From Eubacterium sp. (lineage in GTDB: Bacteria > Bacillota > Clostridia > Lachnospirales > CAG-274): a DNA stretch of 9,331 nucleotides. Below are positions 1 through 5,889 of this stretch, piece by piece. The notes under the pieces were generated by a model. That model saw only the letters and a program-made list of their open reading frames with translations. It had not been told where the DNA came from and ran no database searches. The stretch's first letter is position 1; each line of letters starts with the position of its first letter. The stretch lies in NCBI GenBank assembly GCA_020859645.1, contig JAJBVU010000023.1, positions 1 through 9,331 of the forward strand, written 5' to 3'. Both the position numbers and the translations under genes were made by a program.

Positions 1-95
1 ATACAAAATAGTCTGAATATCAACCAAAAACAGAAATGTTTTTATATTAGTTTTTATAATTTGTGTTAAAAACTGCGGCAAAGCTCAACAAAGAC

Positions 96-124
96 TTGAC
101 TTTATTCCGAAGATGTTATAAAAT
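96..124 (+). promoter_or_regulatory. Predicted sigma-A promoter of the RpiB-like gene
   Basis: A -35 element TTGACT lies at 96-101 and a -10 element TAAAAT at 119-124, with a 17-base spacer. Each differs from consensus at one position. Transcription would begin near 131 and leave a leader of about 50 bases. The leader is purine-rich just before the gene (AGGAAAAGGAAAGG around 158-170). Bases 1-95 are AT-rich, and I see no gene end, terminator or RNA structure in them. Confidence 0.65.
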
Positions 125-180
125 CAACATAAGATTTAAGGGGCTGTGGGAAAAATAGGAAAAGGAAAGGAAAGAAGAAA

Positions 181-819
181 ATGAAAATAGCTTTAATTAA
201 CGAAAATTCACAGGCAGCAAAGAACGGACTTATATTTGAATGTCTTAAGAAGGTCTGTGAGCCTATGGGTCACACAGTTTATAACTACGGCATGTATTCA
301 GCCGAGGACGAAAACCAGCTTACCTACGTTCAGGCAGGTCTTTTAGCCGGTATTTTGATTAACTCCGGCGCCTGCGACTATGTTGTTACAGGCTGCGGAA
401 CAGGCGAAGGCGCTATGCTTGCATGCAATTCATTCCCGAAGGTTCTCTGCGGACACATTGTTGACCCCTCAGACGCTTATATGTTCTCACAGATTAATGC
501 CGGAAACTGCGCCGCAATTCCCTTTGCAAAGGGCTTCGGCTGGGGCGCCGAGCTTAACCTTGAATATATGTTCGACAAGCTTTTCTCAACAGAGCCCGGC
601 GGAGGATATCCCAAGGAGAGAGTTGTCCCCGAACAGCGCAACAAGAAAATTTTGGATGGCATAAGAGAAATCACCTTAAAGGATATGATGACCGTTCTTA
701 AGGAAATCGACAGAGACTTCCTTAAGGAAGCTATTTCAGGGGAAGGCTTTAAGAAATATTTCTTCGAAAACTGCAAGGATGAGGAAATGGCAGCCTTCTT
801 AAAGGAAGTTTTGGCATAA
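181..819 (+). CDS. RpiB/LacA/LacB-family sugar-phosphate isomerase homologue with C-terminal extension
   Basis: This 212-residue cytoplasmic protein belongs to the RpiB/LacA/LacB fold, whose members interconvert aldose and ketose phosphates such as ribose 5-phosphate and ribulose 5-phosphate. The best evidence is the glycine-rich active-site loop GCGTGEGAMLACN at residues 71-83; its Cys72 aligns with the catalytic cysteine of E. coli RpiB. Two usual substrate-binding positions appear changed. The N-terminal Asp-His is replaced by the segment INENSQ (residues 6-11), and the EHN of the later loop reads QIN (104-106). The protein is about 60 residues longer than E. coli RpiB. The extra charged, helical C-terminus (about 150-212) resembles a domain I recall in a subgroup of this family (DUF3666-like), which I could not verify. 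The start is supported by a purine-rich Shine-Dalgarno region AAGGAAAGG at 162-170. The gene has its own promoter and no clear terminator before the thrS promoter. Family membership is secure but the substrate is unknown, so I give no rpiB symbol. Confidence 0.85.
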   Translation: MKIALINENSQAAKNGLIFECLKKVCEPMGHTVYNYGMYSAEDENQLTYVQAGLLAGILINSGACDYVVTGCGTGEGAMLACNSFPKVLCGHIVDPSDAYMFSQINAGNCAAIPFAKGFGWGAELNLEYMFDKLFSTEPGGGYPKERVVPEQRNKKILDGIREITLKDMMTVLKEIDRDFLKEAISGEGFKKYFFENCKDEEMAAFLKEVLA

Positions 820-845
820 AACCGAGAAACAGTCATTAAAATTTC

Positions 846-873
846 TTGACAAATCGGGTTTTGGTGTTATAAT
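846..873 (+). promoter_or_regulatory. Sigma-A promoter of the thrS operon
   Basis: A perfect TTGACA -35 lies at 846-851 and a perfect TATAAT -10 at 868-873, with a 16-base spacer. TG at 865-866 makes it an extended -10 promoter. Initiation would fall near 880, just ahead of the T-box leader. A promoter this strong, followed by attenuation, fits a gene controlled mainly by premature termination. Confidence 0.85.
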
Positions 874-879
874 TGTTTT

Positions 880-1102
880 TAGATTAAATCAGTGATAAGG
901 ACACGTCACAAGGGTTAAGAATCGACAGAGAGGGCGAAAGCTGAGAGCGCCTGTTTCCGAAGCTTGTGGTACCGCCTTTGAGAGACGTTAATACCGTCCG
1001 CTTTGAGCCTGCGTTAAAGGGCTTATCCGCTTTCAGGGTGGAAACGATATTTACTTTTTGTATAATCGTCCCATAAGGCTAATTGGTCTTATGGGGCTTT
1101 TT
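880..1102 (+). promoter_or_regulatory. Threonine T-box riboswitch leader of thrS
   Basis: This leader binds tRNA-Thr and allows thrS transcription when the tRNA is uncharged. The base of Stem I can be folded by eye: 903-907 pairs with 984-988, and 909-914 pairs with 975-980 with one G-U. The unpaired A908 opposite AGA (981-983) gives a kink-turn-like bulge. Directly before the 3' strand lies the specifier codon ACC (971-973) followed by the purine G974, the usual T-box arrangement, and it reads threonine. An AGAGAG element at 927-932 fits the distal Stem I region. A Stem III hairpin can form at 1005-1024. The conserved T-box sequence AGGGTGGAAACG is at 1035-1046; its UGGA bulge (1039-1042) would pair with a UCCA tRNA end, implying discriminator U73. 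In the antiterminator, 1036-1038 pairs with 1070-1072 and 1044-1048 with 1065-1069, which is mutually exclusive with the terminator. The details of upper Stem I are not resolved. Confidence 0.93.
1068..1102 (+). terminator. T-box intrinsic terminator before thrS
   Basis: The stem pairs roughly 1068-1080 with 1085-1097, including the perfect CCCATAAG/CTTATGGG core, around an AATT loop. Five T residues follow at 1098-1102. Its 5' arm contains the CGTCCC needed by the antiterminator, so binding of uncharged tRNA-Thr would disrupt it. Confidence 0.9.
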
Positions 1103-1136
1103 AGATTAAAGACTTTAAGTTTTTAGGAGGATTTTT

Positions 1137-3068
1137 ATGATTAACATTACTTTAAAGGACGGCAGTGTTAAGCAGTATGAAAACGGCACAACCGTTCTTG
1201 ACATTTGTAAAAGCATTTCAGAGGGCCTTGCAAGAAATCTTTGCTGTGCTAAGGCTGACGGTGAGGTTGTTGATTTGAGAACAGCCCTTAACTCCGACTG
1301 CGCACTTGAATTTTGCACATTCGACTCGGACGAGGGCAAGAGAGCTTTCAGACACACCGCTTCTCACATTATGGCTCAGGCTATAAAGAGACTTTACCCC
1401 GAAACAAAGCTTGCCATAGGCCCCTCAATTGCAGACGGCTTCTACTACGATTTTGACAGAGAAACTCCCTTTACGGAAGAGGATCTTACAAAAATCGAAG
1501 CCGAAATGAAGAAAATCGCTAAGGAAAACCTTACTCTTGAAAGGTTTGAGCTGCCCAGAGACGAGGCAATTAAGTTTATGGAAGAAAAGGGCGAACCCTA
1601 TAAGGTTGAACTTATAAACGATCTTCCCGAGGACGCAGTTATTTCATTCTATAAGCAGGGCGAATTTACAGACCTTTGCGCAGGCCCTCACCTTGTTTCA
1701 ACAAAGCCCGTTAAGGCTGTTAAGCTTACATCTGTTGCCGGTGCTTATTGGAGAGGCAGCGAAAAGAACAAAATGCTTTCAAGAATTTACGGCACAGCCT
1801 ACACAAAGGCAAGCGACCTTGAGGAGCATTTAAGACTTATTGAAGAAGCCAAAAAGCGTGACCACAGAAAGCTGGGCAAGGAATTAGGTCTTTTTGCTCT
1901 TCTTGAAGAGGGCCCCGGCTTCCCCTTCTTCCTTCCCAACGGAATGATTATCAAAAATACACTTATCGACTATTGGAGAGAAATTCACAAGCGTGCCGGA
2001 TATGTTGAAATTCAGACACCTATGATGTTAAACAGGGCACTTTGGGAAAGAAGCGGTCACTGGGATCACTATAAAGCAAATATGTATACAACCGTAATCG
2101 ACGATACAGACTTTGCCGTTAAGCCTATGAACTGCCCCGGCGGTATGCTTGTTTATATGCAGGAGCAGCACTCCTACCGTGACCTTCCTCTTCGCTGCGG
2201 TGAGCTGGGTCTTGTTCACAGACACGAAAAGAGCGGTCAGCTTCACGGACTTATGCGTGTAAGATGCTTCACACAGGACGATGCGCATATTTTTATGACA
2301 AAGGAGCAAATTAAAGACGAAATCAAGGGCGTTGTTGCTCTTATCGACGAGGTTTATACTCTTTTCGGCTTTGATTATCACATTGAGCTTTCCACACGTC
2401 CCGAGGATTCTATGGGTTCAGATGAGGACTGGGAAATCGCCACAAACGGTCTTAAGGGCGCCCTTGACGAGCTTGGCAGAGAATATGAGATTAACGAAGG
2501 CGACGGCGCATTCTACGGCCCCAAAATCGACTTCCATTTAACAGACTGCTTAGGCAGAACATGGCAGTGCGGAACAATTCAGCTTGATATGCAGCTGCCC
2601 GAAAGATTTAACCTTGAATATACGGATAAGGACGGACAGAAGAAGCGTCCCGTAATGATTCACAGAGTTGTTTTCGGTTCAATCGAAAGATTTATAGGTA
2701 TTTTGACAGAACACTTTGCCGGCAGCTTCCCCACATGGCTTGCTCCCGTACAGGTTAAGGTTCTGCCTATTTCCGAGAAATTCGAGGACTACACCGAAGA
2801 GGTTATGGCAGCGCTCAATAAAGCCGGAATCAGGGCTGAAAGCGATTACCGTTCGGAAAAGATAGGCTATAAGATCAGAGACGCAAGAGGCAAGAGAGTG
2901 CCTTATATTCTTGTCTGCGGTGCTAAGGAAAAGGAAAGCGGAACAGTTACCGTAAGATGCGGCGAGAATGTTTTGGGTGCATTTACCATTGATAAATTCA
3001 TTTCCGATATTTCAAAGGAAATTAAGGAAAGAGCCAACAGAGCTACTTTCGTAACAAGTGCCGAATAA
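1137..3068 (+). CDS. thrS: Threonyl-tRNA synthetase
   Basis: This class II synthetase activates threonine with ATP and charges tRNA-Thr in the cytoplasm. Its 643 residues match the usual bacterial full length (E. coli about 642). A TGS domain occupies about residues 1-62. The editing domain, which hydrolyses Ser-tRNA-Thr, has HTASH at 73-77 and CAGPH at 181-185, so its metal-like HxxxH and Cys/His residues are intact. The catalytic core runs from about 240 to 535. The zinc ligands that recognise threonine are all present: Cys333 in KPMNCPG, His384 in DDAHIF and His509 in MIHR. Motif 2 carries RVRCFTQDD (374-382), and motif 3 lies around GSIERFIGIL (514-523). The C-terminal anticodon-binding domain covers about 538-635. 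The start has a near-ideal AGGAGG at 1125-1130, six bases upstream. The gene is controlled by the threonine T-box, and the DUF1292-type gene follows after 14 bases, probably in the same transcript. Identification is essentially certain. Confidence 0.98.
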   Translation: MINITLKDGSVKQYENGTTVLDICKSISEGLARNLCCAKADGEVVDLRTALNSDCALEFCTFDSDEGKRAFRHTASHIMAQAIKRLYPETKLAIGPSIADGFYYDFDRETPFTEEDLTKIEAEMKKIAKENLTLERFELPRDEAIKFMEEKGEPYKVELINDLPEDAVISFYKQGEFTDLCAGPHLVSTKPVKAVKLTSVAGAYWRGSEKNKMLSRIYGTAYTKASDLEEHLRLIEEAKKRDHRKLGKELGLFALLEEGPGFPFFLPNGMIIKNTLIDYWREIHKRAGYVEIQTPMMLNRALWERSGHWDHYKANMYTTVIDDTDFAVKPMNCPGGMLVYMQEQHSYRDLPLRCGELGLVHRHEKSGQLHGLMRVRCFTQDDAHIFMTKEQIKDEIKGVVALIDEVYTLFGFDYHIELSTRPEDSMGSDEDWEIATNGLKGALDELGREYEINEGDGAFYGPKIDFHLTDCLGRTWQCGTIQLDMQLPERFNLEYTDKDGQKKRPVMIHRVVFGSIERFIGILTEHFAGSFPTWLAPVQVKVLPISEKFEDYTEEVMAALNKAGIRAESDYRSEKIGYKIRDARGKRVPYILVCGAKEKESGTVTVRCGENVLGAFTIDKFISDISKEIKERANRATFVTSAE

Positions 3069-3082
3069 TAAGGAGTAACATT

Positions 3083-3421
3083 ATGACTACAGAACACAAC
3101 CATGACTGCGGCTGCGGTCACGACCACGATCATGACTGTAATTGCGGCGAAGAAAACAACAAGATAAGCCTTGTTTTAGATGATGACAGTGAGCTTATAT
3201 GCGATGTAATAGGTATATTTTCTTTAGATGAAGAGGCTGAACAGGAGTATATTGCCCTTGTTCCCGAAAGCGACGAGGACGGCGAGGTTCTTATCTACCG
3301 CTACTCTGAGGACGAAAACGGCTTAAAGCTTGACAACATCGACTCCGATGAGGAATATGAAGAGGTGGCTGAAGCCTTTGAAGAGCTTTTCTTAGATGAT
3401 GAAGAAAATGACGAAGCTTAA
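3083..3421 (+). CDS. Small acidic DUF1292-type protein with His/Cys-rich N-terminus
   Basis: This 112-residue protein looks like the DUF1292 family (PF06949), small Firmicutes proteins without an established function; the assignment is from pattern memory. It has two parts. Residues 5-21 (HNHDCGCGHDHDHDCNC) hold five histidines and four cysteines, a spacing typical of a flexible metal-binding tail. Residues 28-112 form the very acidic domain, with the family-like features ISLVLDDDSELICDVIGIF and EYIALVPESDEDGEVLIYRY and a Glu/Asp-rich end. There is no signal peptide or membrane segment, so it should be cytoplasmic. AAGGAG at 3070-3075 gives a good ribosome binding site seven bases before the ATG. 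It begins 14 bases after thrS and is followed by a terminator, so it is probably the last gene of the threonine-controlled operon. A role in zinc storage or delivery is possible because ThrRS is a zinc enzyme, but that is inference only. Confidence 0.8.
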   Translation: MTTEHNHDCGCGHDHDHDCNCGEENNKISLVLDDDSELICDVIGIFSLDEEAEQEYIALVPESDEDGEVLIYRYSEDENGLKLDNIDSDEEYEEVAEAFEELFLDDEENDEA

Positions 3422-3445
3422 ATAATTATAATTTACTAATTTACG

Positions 3446-3479
3446 GGCAGTCATGACTTATCTTGACTGCCTTCTTTTT
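3446..3479 (+). terminator. Intrinsic terminator of the thrS operon
   Basis: A perfect eight-base-pair stem, GGCAGTCA (3446-3453) with TGACTGCC (3464-3471), surrounds a ten-base loop. It is followed by the T-rich tract TTCTTTTT at 3472-3479. It lies 24 bases after the DUF1292-type gene and should end the thrS transcript. Confidence 0.88.
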
Positions 3480-3499
3480 CGAGACAATCGGGTGATTAT

Positions 3500-4249
3500 A
3501 TGTTAAATCGTTTTTCAAGAACAGAGCTTTTAATTGGGAAAGAGGGGGTGGAGACCCTGTCAAAAGCTAAAGTGGCGGTTTTCGGCGTAGGCGGAGTTGG
3601 GGGATATGCCGTTGAAGCTATGGCACGAAGCGGAGTAGGGCATTTTCTTCTTGTGGATAATGACAGGGTTGCCCTTTCAAACATAAACAGGCAGATTATA
3701 GCAACGGAAAAGACTGTGGGTAAATACAAGGTTGACGTTATGAAAGAGAGAATTGAGGACATAAACCCCAAAGCTGAGGTTGAGGTCAGGCGGTGCTTTT
3801 TTCTGCCGGAAAACTCGGCTGAGTTTGATTTTTCATCCTTCAGCTACGTTATTGACGCAGTAGACACCGTTACGGCAAAAATCGAAATTATAATGAAGGC
3901 AAAGGAAGCGGGTGTACCCGTAATCAGCAGTATGGGAGCCGGAAATAAGCTTGACCCCACGGCTTTTATTGTGGATGACATTTATAAAACAAGCGTCTGC
4001 CCCCTTGCAAAGGTTATGAGACGGGAGCTTAAGAAAAGGGGAGTCGAAAGCCTTAAGGTTGTCTATTCAAAGGAGCCGCCCCTTAAGCCCCTTGAGACCG
4101 AAAGCCCCGAAACAGAGGACAGCCCCAACAGGAAACGCCAAACCCCCGGAAGCATTGCCTTTGTGCCCTCTGTCGCCGGGCTGATTTTAGGCGGCGAAGT
4201 GGTGAAAGATTTATGCAGCGACTTTCGGCAAACGACAGGCTCCCCTTGA
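3500..4249 (+). CDS. tcdA: ThiF/MoeB-family protein, likely tRNA t6A37 dehydratase (TcdA/YgdL)
   Basis: TcdA enzymes use ATP to cyclise N6-threonylcarbamoyladenosine (t6A) at position 37 of ANN-decoding tRNAs into ct6A. The 249-residue protein has the E1-like adenylation fold: an N-terminal RFSRTELLIG (4-13), the nucleotide loop GVGGVGG (29-35), the acidic DNDRV (53-57), SNINRQ (60-65) and IDAVDT (118-123). MGAGNKLDP (145-153) and CPLAKVMRRELKKRG (167-181) are typical of the TcdA/YgdL/YrvM branch, which separates it from plain ThiF or MoeB. The E1-like region ends with FVPSVAGLILGGEVVKDL (221-238). The last residues (TTGSP) and the TGA stop lie inside a palindromic repeat, so the natural tail has probably been replaced. 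The ATG follows GGGTGAT (3490-3496), an unusual ribosome binding site matching the downstream part of the anti-Shine-Dalgarno. It starts 20 bases after the thrS-operon terminator with no evident promoter of its own. Glycine codons GGG and GGA are frequent here but rare in thrS, suggesting lower expression. Confidence 0.85.
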   Translation: MLNRFSRTELLIGKEGVETLSKAKVAVFGVGGVGGYAVEAMARSGVGHFLLVDNDRVALSNINRQIIATEKTVGKYKVDVMKERIEDINPKAEVEVRRCFFLPENSAEFDFSSFSYVIDAVDTVTAKIEIIMKAKEAGVPVISSMGAGNKLDPTAFIVDDIYKTSVCPLAKVMRRELKKRGVESLKVVYSKEPPLKPLETESPETEDSPNRKRQTPGSIAFVPSVAGLILGGEVVKDLCSDFRQTTGSP

Positions 4250-4284
4250 GGGGAGCTGCTGAACGCAGTGAAGCTGAGAGGTGG
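4233..4284. repeat. Dispersed palindromic repeat, copy 1
   Basis: The 21 bases at 4233-4253 are identical to 4827-4847. The left part forms a perfect hairpin: GCTCCCC (4239-4245), loop TTGA, GGGGAGC (4250-4256). A second small palindrome follows (CTGC and GCAG around 4256-4268), then GCTGAGAGGTGGGG up to 4284. No T-tract follows, so it is not a standard terminator. The tcdA stop codon (4247-4249) falls in the hairpin loop. It resembles short intergenic palindromic repeats I recall from clostridial genomes; the family name and right boundary are unknown. Confidence 0.7.
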
Positions 4285-4345
4285 GGCATATTCCTTGCCG
4301 AGCATTTACGTTTATTTAAAACTTTAAAGGAGGATAAGTTGTCAA

Positions 4346-4816
4346 ATGTCAATTGAAAGAGCAAGAGCATATTTAAAACAATTCGGTGTTGAAGGGCGCA
4401 TAAAGGAGCTTGACGAATCAAGTGCAACGGTTCAGCTTGCTGCGGCGGCTTTGGGTGTTGAGGAACAGCGCATAGCCAAAACCCTGTCTTTTTCCATAGG
4501 TGAAAGGGTAATTCTTATTGTTGCAGCAGGAGATGCAAGAGTTGACAATAAGAAATATAAGGCAGAGTTTTCTTCAAAGGCGAAAATGCTTAAATGGGAA
4601 GAAGCCGAAGAAAAAACAGGCCACGCCCCGGGCGGAGTCTGCCCCTTCGGCGTTAAGGACGGGGTCGAGGTCTACCTTGACACGTCTCTTAAAAGGTTCG
4701 AAACCGTTTTCCCTGCCTGCGGAAGCTCGGCGTCCGCAATAGAGCTTACTATAGATGAGCTTGAAAGATTTTCCGGGTATGTGAAATGGGTTGACGTATG
4801 TAAAGCCGCCGAATGA
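4346..4816 (+). CDS. YbaK/EbsC-type aminoacyl-tRNA deacylase (trans-editing domain protein)
   Basis: The 156-residue protein consists of one YbaK/aminoacyl-tRNA editing domain (PF04073). Such free-standing domains hydrolyse wrongly charged tRNAs released by synthetases, for example Cys-tRNA-Pro or Ala-tRNA-Pro. Recognisable pieces are SSATVQLAAAALGV (25-38), AKTLSF (44-49) with the conserved Lys45 of the active site, ILIVAAGDARVDNKK (56-70), the loop GHAPGGVCPFG (92-102) and VFPACGSSASAIELTIDEL (121-139). This pattern matches a conserved clostridial branch whose exact substrate I cannot state; it is not clearly YbaK or ProX in the strict sense. AAAGGAGG at 4326-4333 is a full ribosome binding site, but it lies 12 bases from the ATG, somewhat long. 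I see no in-frame alternative start nearer. The gene sits between the two repeat copies and is probably co-transcribed with tcdA and the HAD gene. The family is secure and the substrate open. Confidence 0.9.
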   Translation: MSIERARAYLKQFGVEGRIKELDESSATVQLAAAALGVEEQRIAKTLSFSIGERVILIVAAGDARVDNKKYKAEFSSKAKMLKWEEAEEKTGHAPGGVCPFGVKDGVEVYLDTSLKRFETVFPACGSSASAIELTIDELERFSGYVKWVDVCKAAE

Positions 4817-4826
4817 GTATATTTAT

Positions 4827-4847
4827 CGACAGGCTCCCCTTGAGGGG
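4827..4847. repeat. Dispersed palindromic repeat, copy 2
   Basis: These bases repeat the first 21 bases of copy 1 (4233-4253) exactly and in the same orientation. After that the copies diverge: here GGCTGATGG follows, and the closing AGC of the copy 1 hairpin is altered. A stem of CCCC with GGGG around TTGA still forms. The element begins 11 bases after the YbaK-like gene ends. The ribosome binding site of the HAD gene follows it directly. Confidence 0.7.
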
Positions 4848-4868
4848 GCTGATGGAAGGGAGAAAAAA

Positions 4869-5513
4869 ATGCTTAAAAACATAAAAGGGGTTATTTTAGA
4901 CCTTGACGGAACACTGGTAAATTCGGGCTTTGTTTGGAGCCGTATTGACGATGACTTTTTCGGAAAATACGGAATGGAGGTTCCGCCGGACTATACAGAC
5001 AAAATAAATTCCGCAAGCTTCAGAGAAACGGCTGAAATAACAAAATCCCTCTACGGCTTTTCTCAGTCAATTGAGGATATTATGGAGGAATGGATGCAGA
5101 TGGCTGCCTTCGAATACGCCAACGAGGTCAAGCTTAAGGAAGGGACCTTGGATATTTTAAAGCTTTTCAGGAAAACGGGCTTAAAAATCGGGCTTGCAAC
5201 CGCCACATCGGACAGGCTTTTTCTGCCCTGCCTTAAAAACAACGGCGTTTTGGAGTTTTTCGATGCCTATGCCTACGGAGACGAGGTTAAAAGAAGTAAG
5301 GAGTTTCCCGACTTATTTTTGTTGTGCGCAGAACGCTTAGGGGTTGAGCCTTCCGACATTTTGGTTTTTGACGATGTTGAAAGGGCGCACATAGGGGCGA
5401 AAGCCGCAGGAATGAAAACCTGTGCCGTTTATGACGAATATTCCGCTTTTCAGTGGGAAAGGGCTAAGGCGGCGGCGGATTATTCCATAATGAGCTTTAC
5501 TGAAATCATTTAA
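4869..5513 (+). CDS. HAD-superfamily hydrolase (phosphatase/phosphoglucomutase-like)
   Basis: This 214-residue cytoplasmic protein has the four HAD motifs. Motif I is DLDGTLV (11-17) with nucleophile Asp11 and acid/base Asp13. Motif II is the threonine in LATATS (109-114). Motif III is probably Lys144 in RSKEFPDLF, and motif IV is VFDD (166-169) with the Mg2+-binding aspartates. A helical cap lies between motifs I and II (about 18-95), placing it in subfamily I with the beta-phosphoglucomutase and phosphoglycolate phosphatase types. The sequence does not fix the substrate. I chose the ATG at 4869 because AGGGAG (4857-4862) lies six bases upstream and the HAD fold starts at once. An in-frame ATG at 4791 would add 26 residues overlapping the YbaK-like gene and encoded partly by repeat sequence, which is unlikely. 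It is probably the last gene of a tcdA-ybaK-HAD transcript, ending just before the pheS promoter. I see no terminator of its own. Confidence 0.88.
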   Translation: MLKNIKGVILDLDGTLVNSGFVWSRIDDDFFGKYGMEVPPDYTDKINSASFRETAEITKSLYGFSQSIEDIMEEWMQMAAFEYANEVKLKEGTLDILKLFRKTGLKIGLATATSDRLFLPCLKNNGVLEFFDAYAYGDEVKRSKEFPDLFLLCAERLGVEPSDILVFDDVERAHIGAKAAGMKTCAVYDEYSAFQWERAKAAADYSIMSFTEII

Positions 5514-5519
5514 AAACAC

Positions 5520-5548
5520 TTGACATTTAGAGGGTTATTGAGTATAAT
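5520..5548 (+). promoter_or_regulatory. Sigma-A promoter of the pheST operon
   Basis: TTGACA at 5520-5525 and TATAAT at 5543-5548 are both perfect consensus with an optimal 17-base spacer. It lies only six bases after the HAD gene stop. Transcription would start near 5555, at the 5' end of the T-box leader. Confidence 0.92.
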
Positions 5549-5554
5549 CGTGTT

Positions 5555-5808
5555 AGATAAAAACAAAGGCTGAGAAGGCGAGAGTACCTTATTTTTAGGC
5601 GAAAGAGACAGAGCGTCACAGGCTGAAAGCGCTCCCCGTTTTTAAATTTAAGAGAAGTTCACGCCGGAGCTTTTTCTCTGAACGGCTTAGGCTTATTAGG
5701 AGAAAACGGCAGGAAACCGTTAAAAACCGATGAGTGCGGGCGTTTTGTGCCCGAAATTGGGTGGTACCACGGAATGACTTCGTCCCTTTGGGGTTGAAGT
5801 CCTTTTTT
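5555..5808 (+). promoter_or_regulatory. Phenylalanine T-box riboswitch leader of pheST
   Basis: This leader senses uncharged tRNA-Phe. The base of Stem I pairs 5565-5571 with 5668-5674. The GAGAA/GG internal loop (5572-5576 and 5666-5667) is kink-turn-like, and a second helix pairs GGCG (5577-5580) with CGCC (5662-5665). The specifier loop then has AGTA (5583-5586) on its 5' side, the typical S-turn element. On its 3' side is the codon TTC (5658-5660) followed by A5661, which reads phenylalanine. The distal Stem I sequence AGGCTGAAAG is around 5617-5626. Stem III is CGGGC/GCCCG (5737-5741 and 5749-5753). The T-box sequence GGGTGGTACCACGG is at 5759-5772; its UGGU bulge (5762-5765) pairs with the ACCA end expected of tRNA-Phe (A73). 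The bulge thus differs from the thrS leader in the one base that reads the discriminator. Confidence 0.95.
5776..5808 (+). terminator. T-box intrinsic terminator before pheS
   Basis: GACTTC (5776-5781) pairs with GAAGTC (5796-5801) and CCC (5784-5786) with GGG (5791-5793), around a TTTG loop and with one internal mismatch. Six T residues follow at 5803-5808. The CGTCCC on the 5' arm is shared with the antiterminator. Bases 5809-5872 up to the pheS ribosome binding site show no further structure that I can support. Confidence 0.9.
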
Positions 5809-5889
5809 ATTGCTGAAAGGGTTGTTAAAATATCCTTTTCGGCAAAACATAATTGAGAGTTTTTTATATCACAGAAAGGAATTGTTACT

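Noticed and set aside
181..819. Galactose-6-phosphate isomerase subunit (LacA or LacB)
   Set aside because: LacA and LacB are encoded as an adjacent pair with tagatose-pathway genes. None is present here and the protein is longer.
820..858. Terminator after the RpiB-like gene
   Set aside because: Only about four base pairs can form (CCGA with TCGG), over a long loop overlapping the next promoter.
1115..1357. Minus-strand open frame over the thrS start
   Set aside because: It is antisense to conserved thrS coding sequence; its composition follows from that gene.
3427..3432. TATAAT as a promoter for tcdA
   Set aside because: There is no -35 element at a suitable distance, and transcripts would still meet the terminator at 3446-3479.
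4239..4256. Hairpin after tcdA as an intrinsic terminator
   Set aside because: The stem is perfect but no T-run follows, and the same sequence recurs at 4827, so a dispersed repeat explains it better.
4791..4868. An upstream in-frame start for the HAD protein adding 26 residues
   Set aside because: It would overlap the YbaK-like gene, has no ribosome binding site, and the added residues are partly encoded by the repeat. The ATG at 4869 has AGGGAG at the right distance.
5822..5853. TTGTTA and CATAAT as a second promoter between the T-box and pheS
   Set aside because: The spacer is 20 bases and both elements are weak. The consensus promoter at 5520 accounts for the operon.
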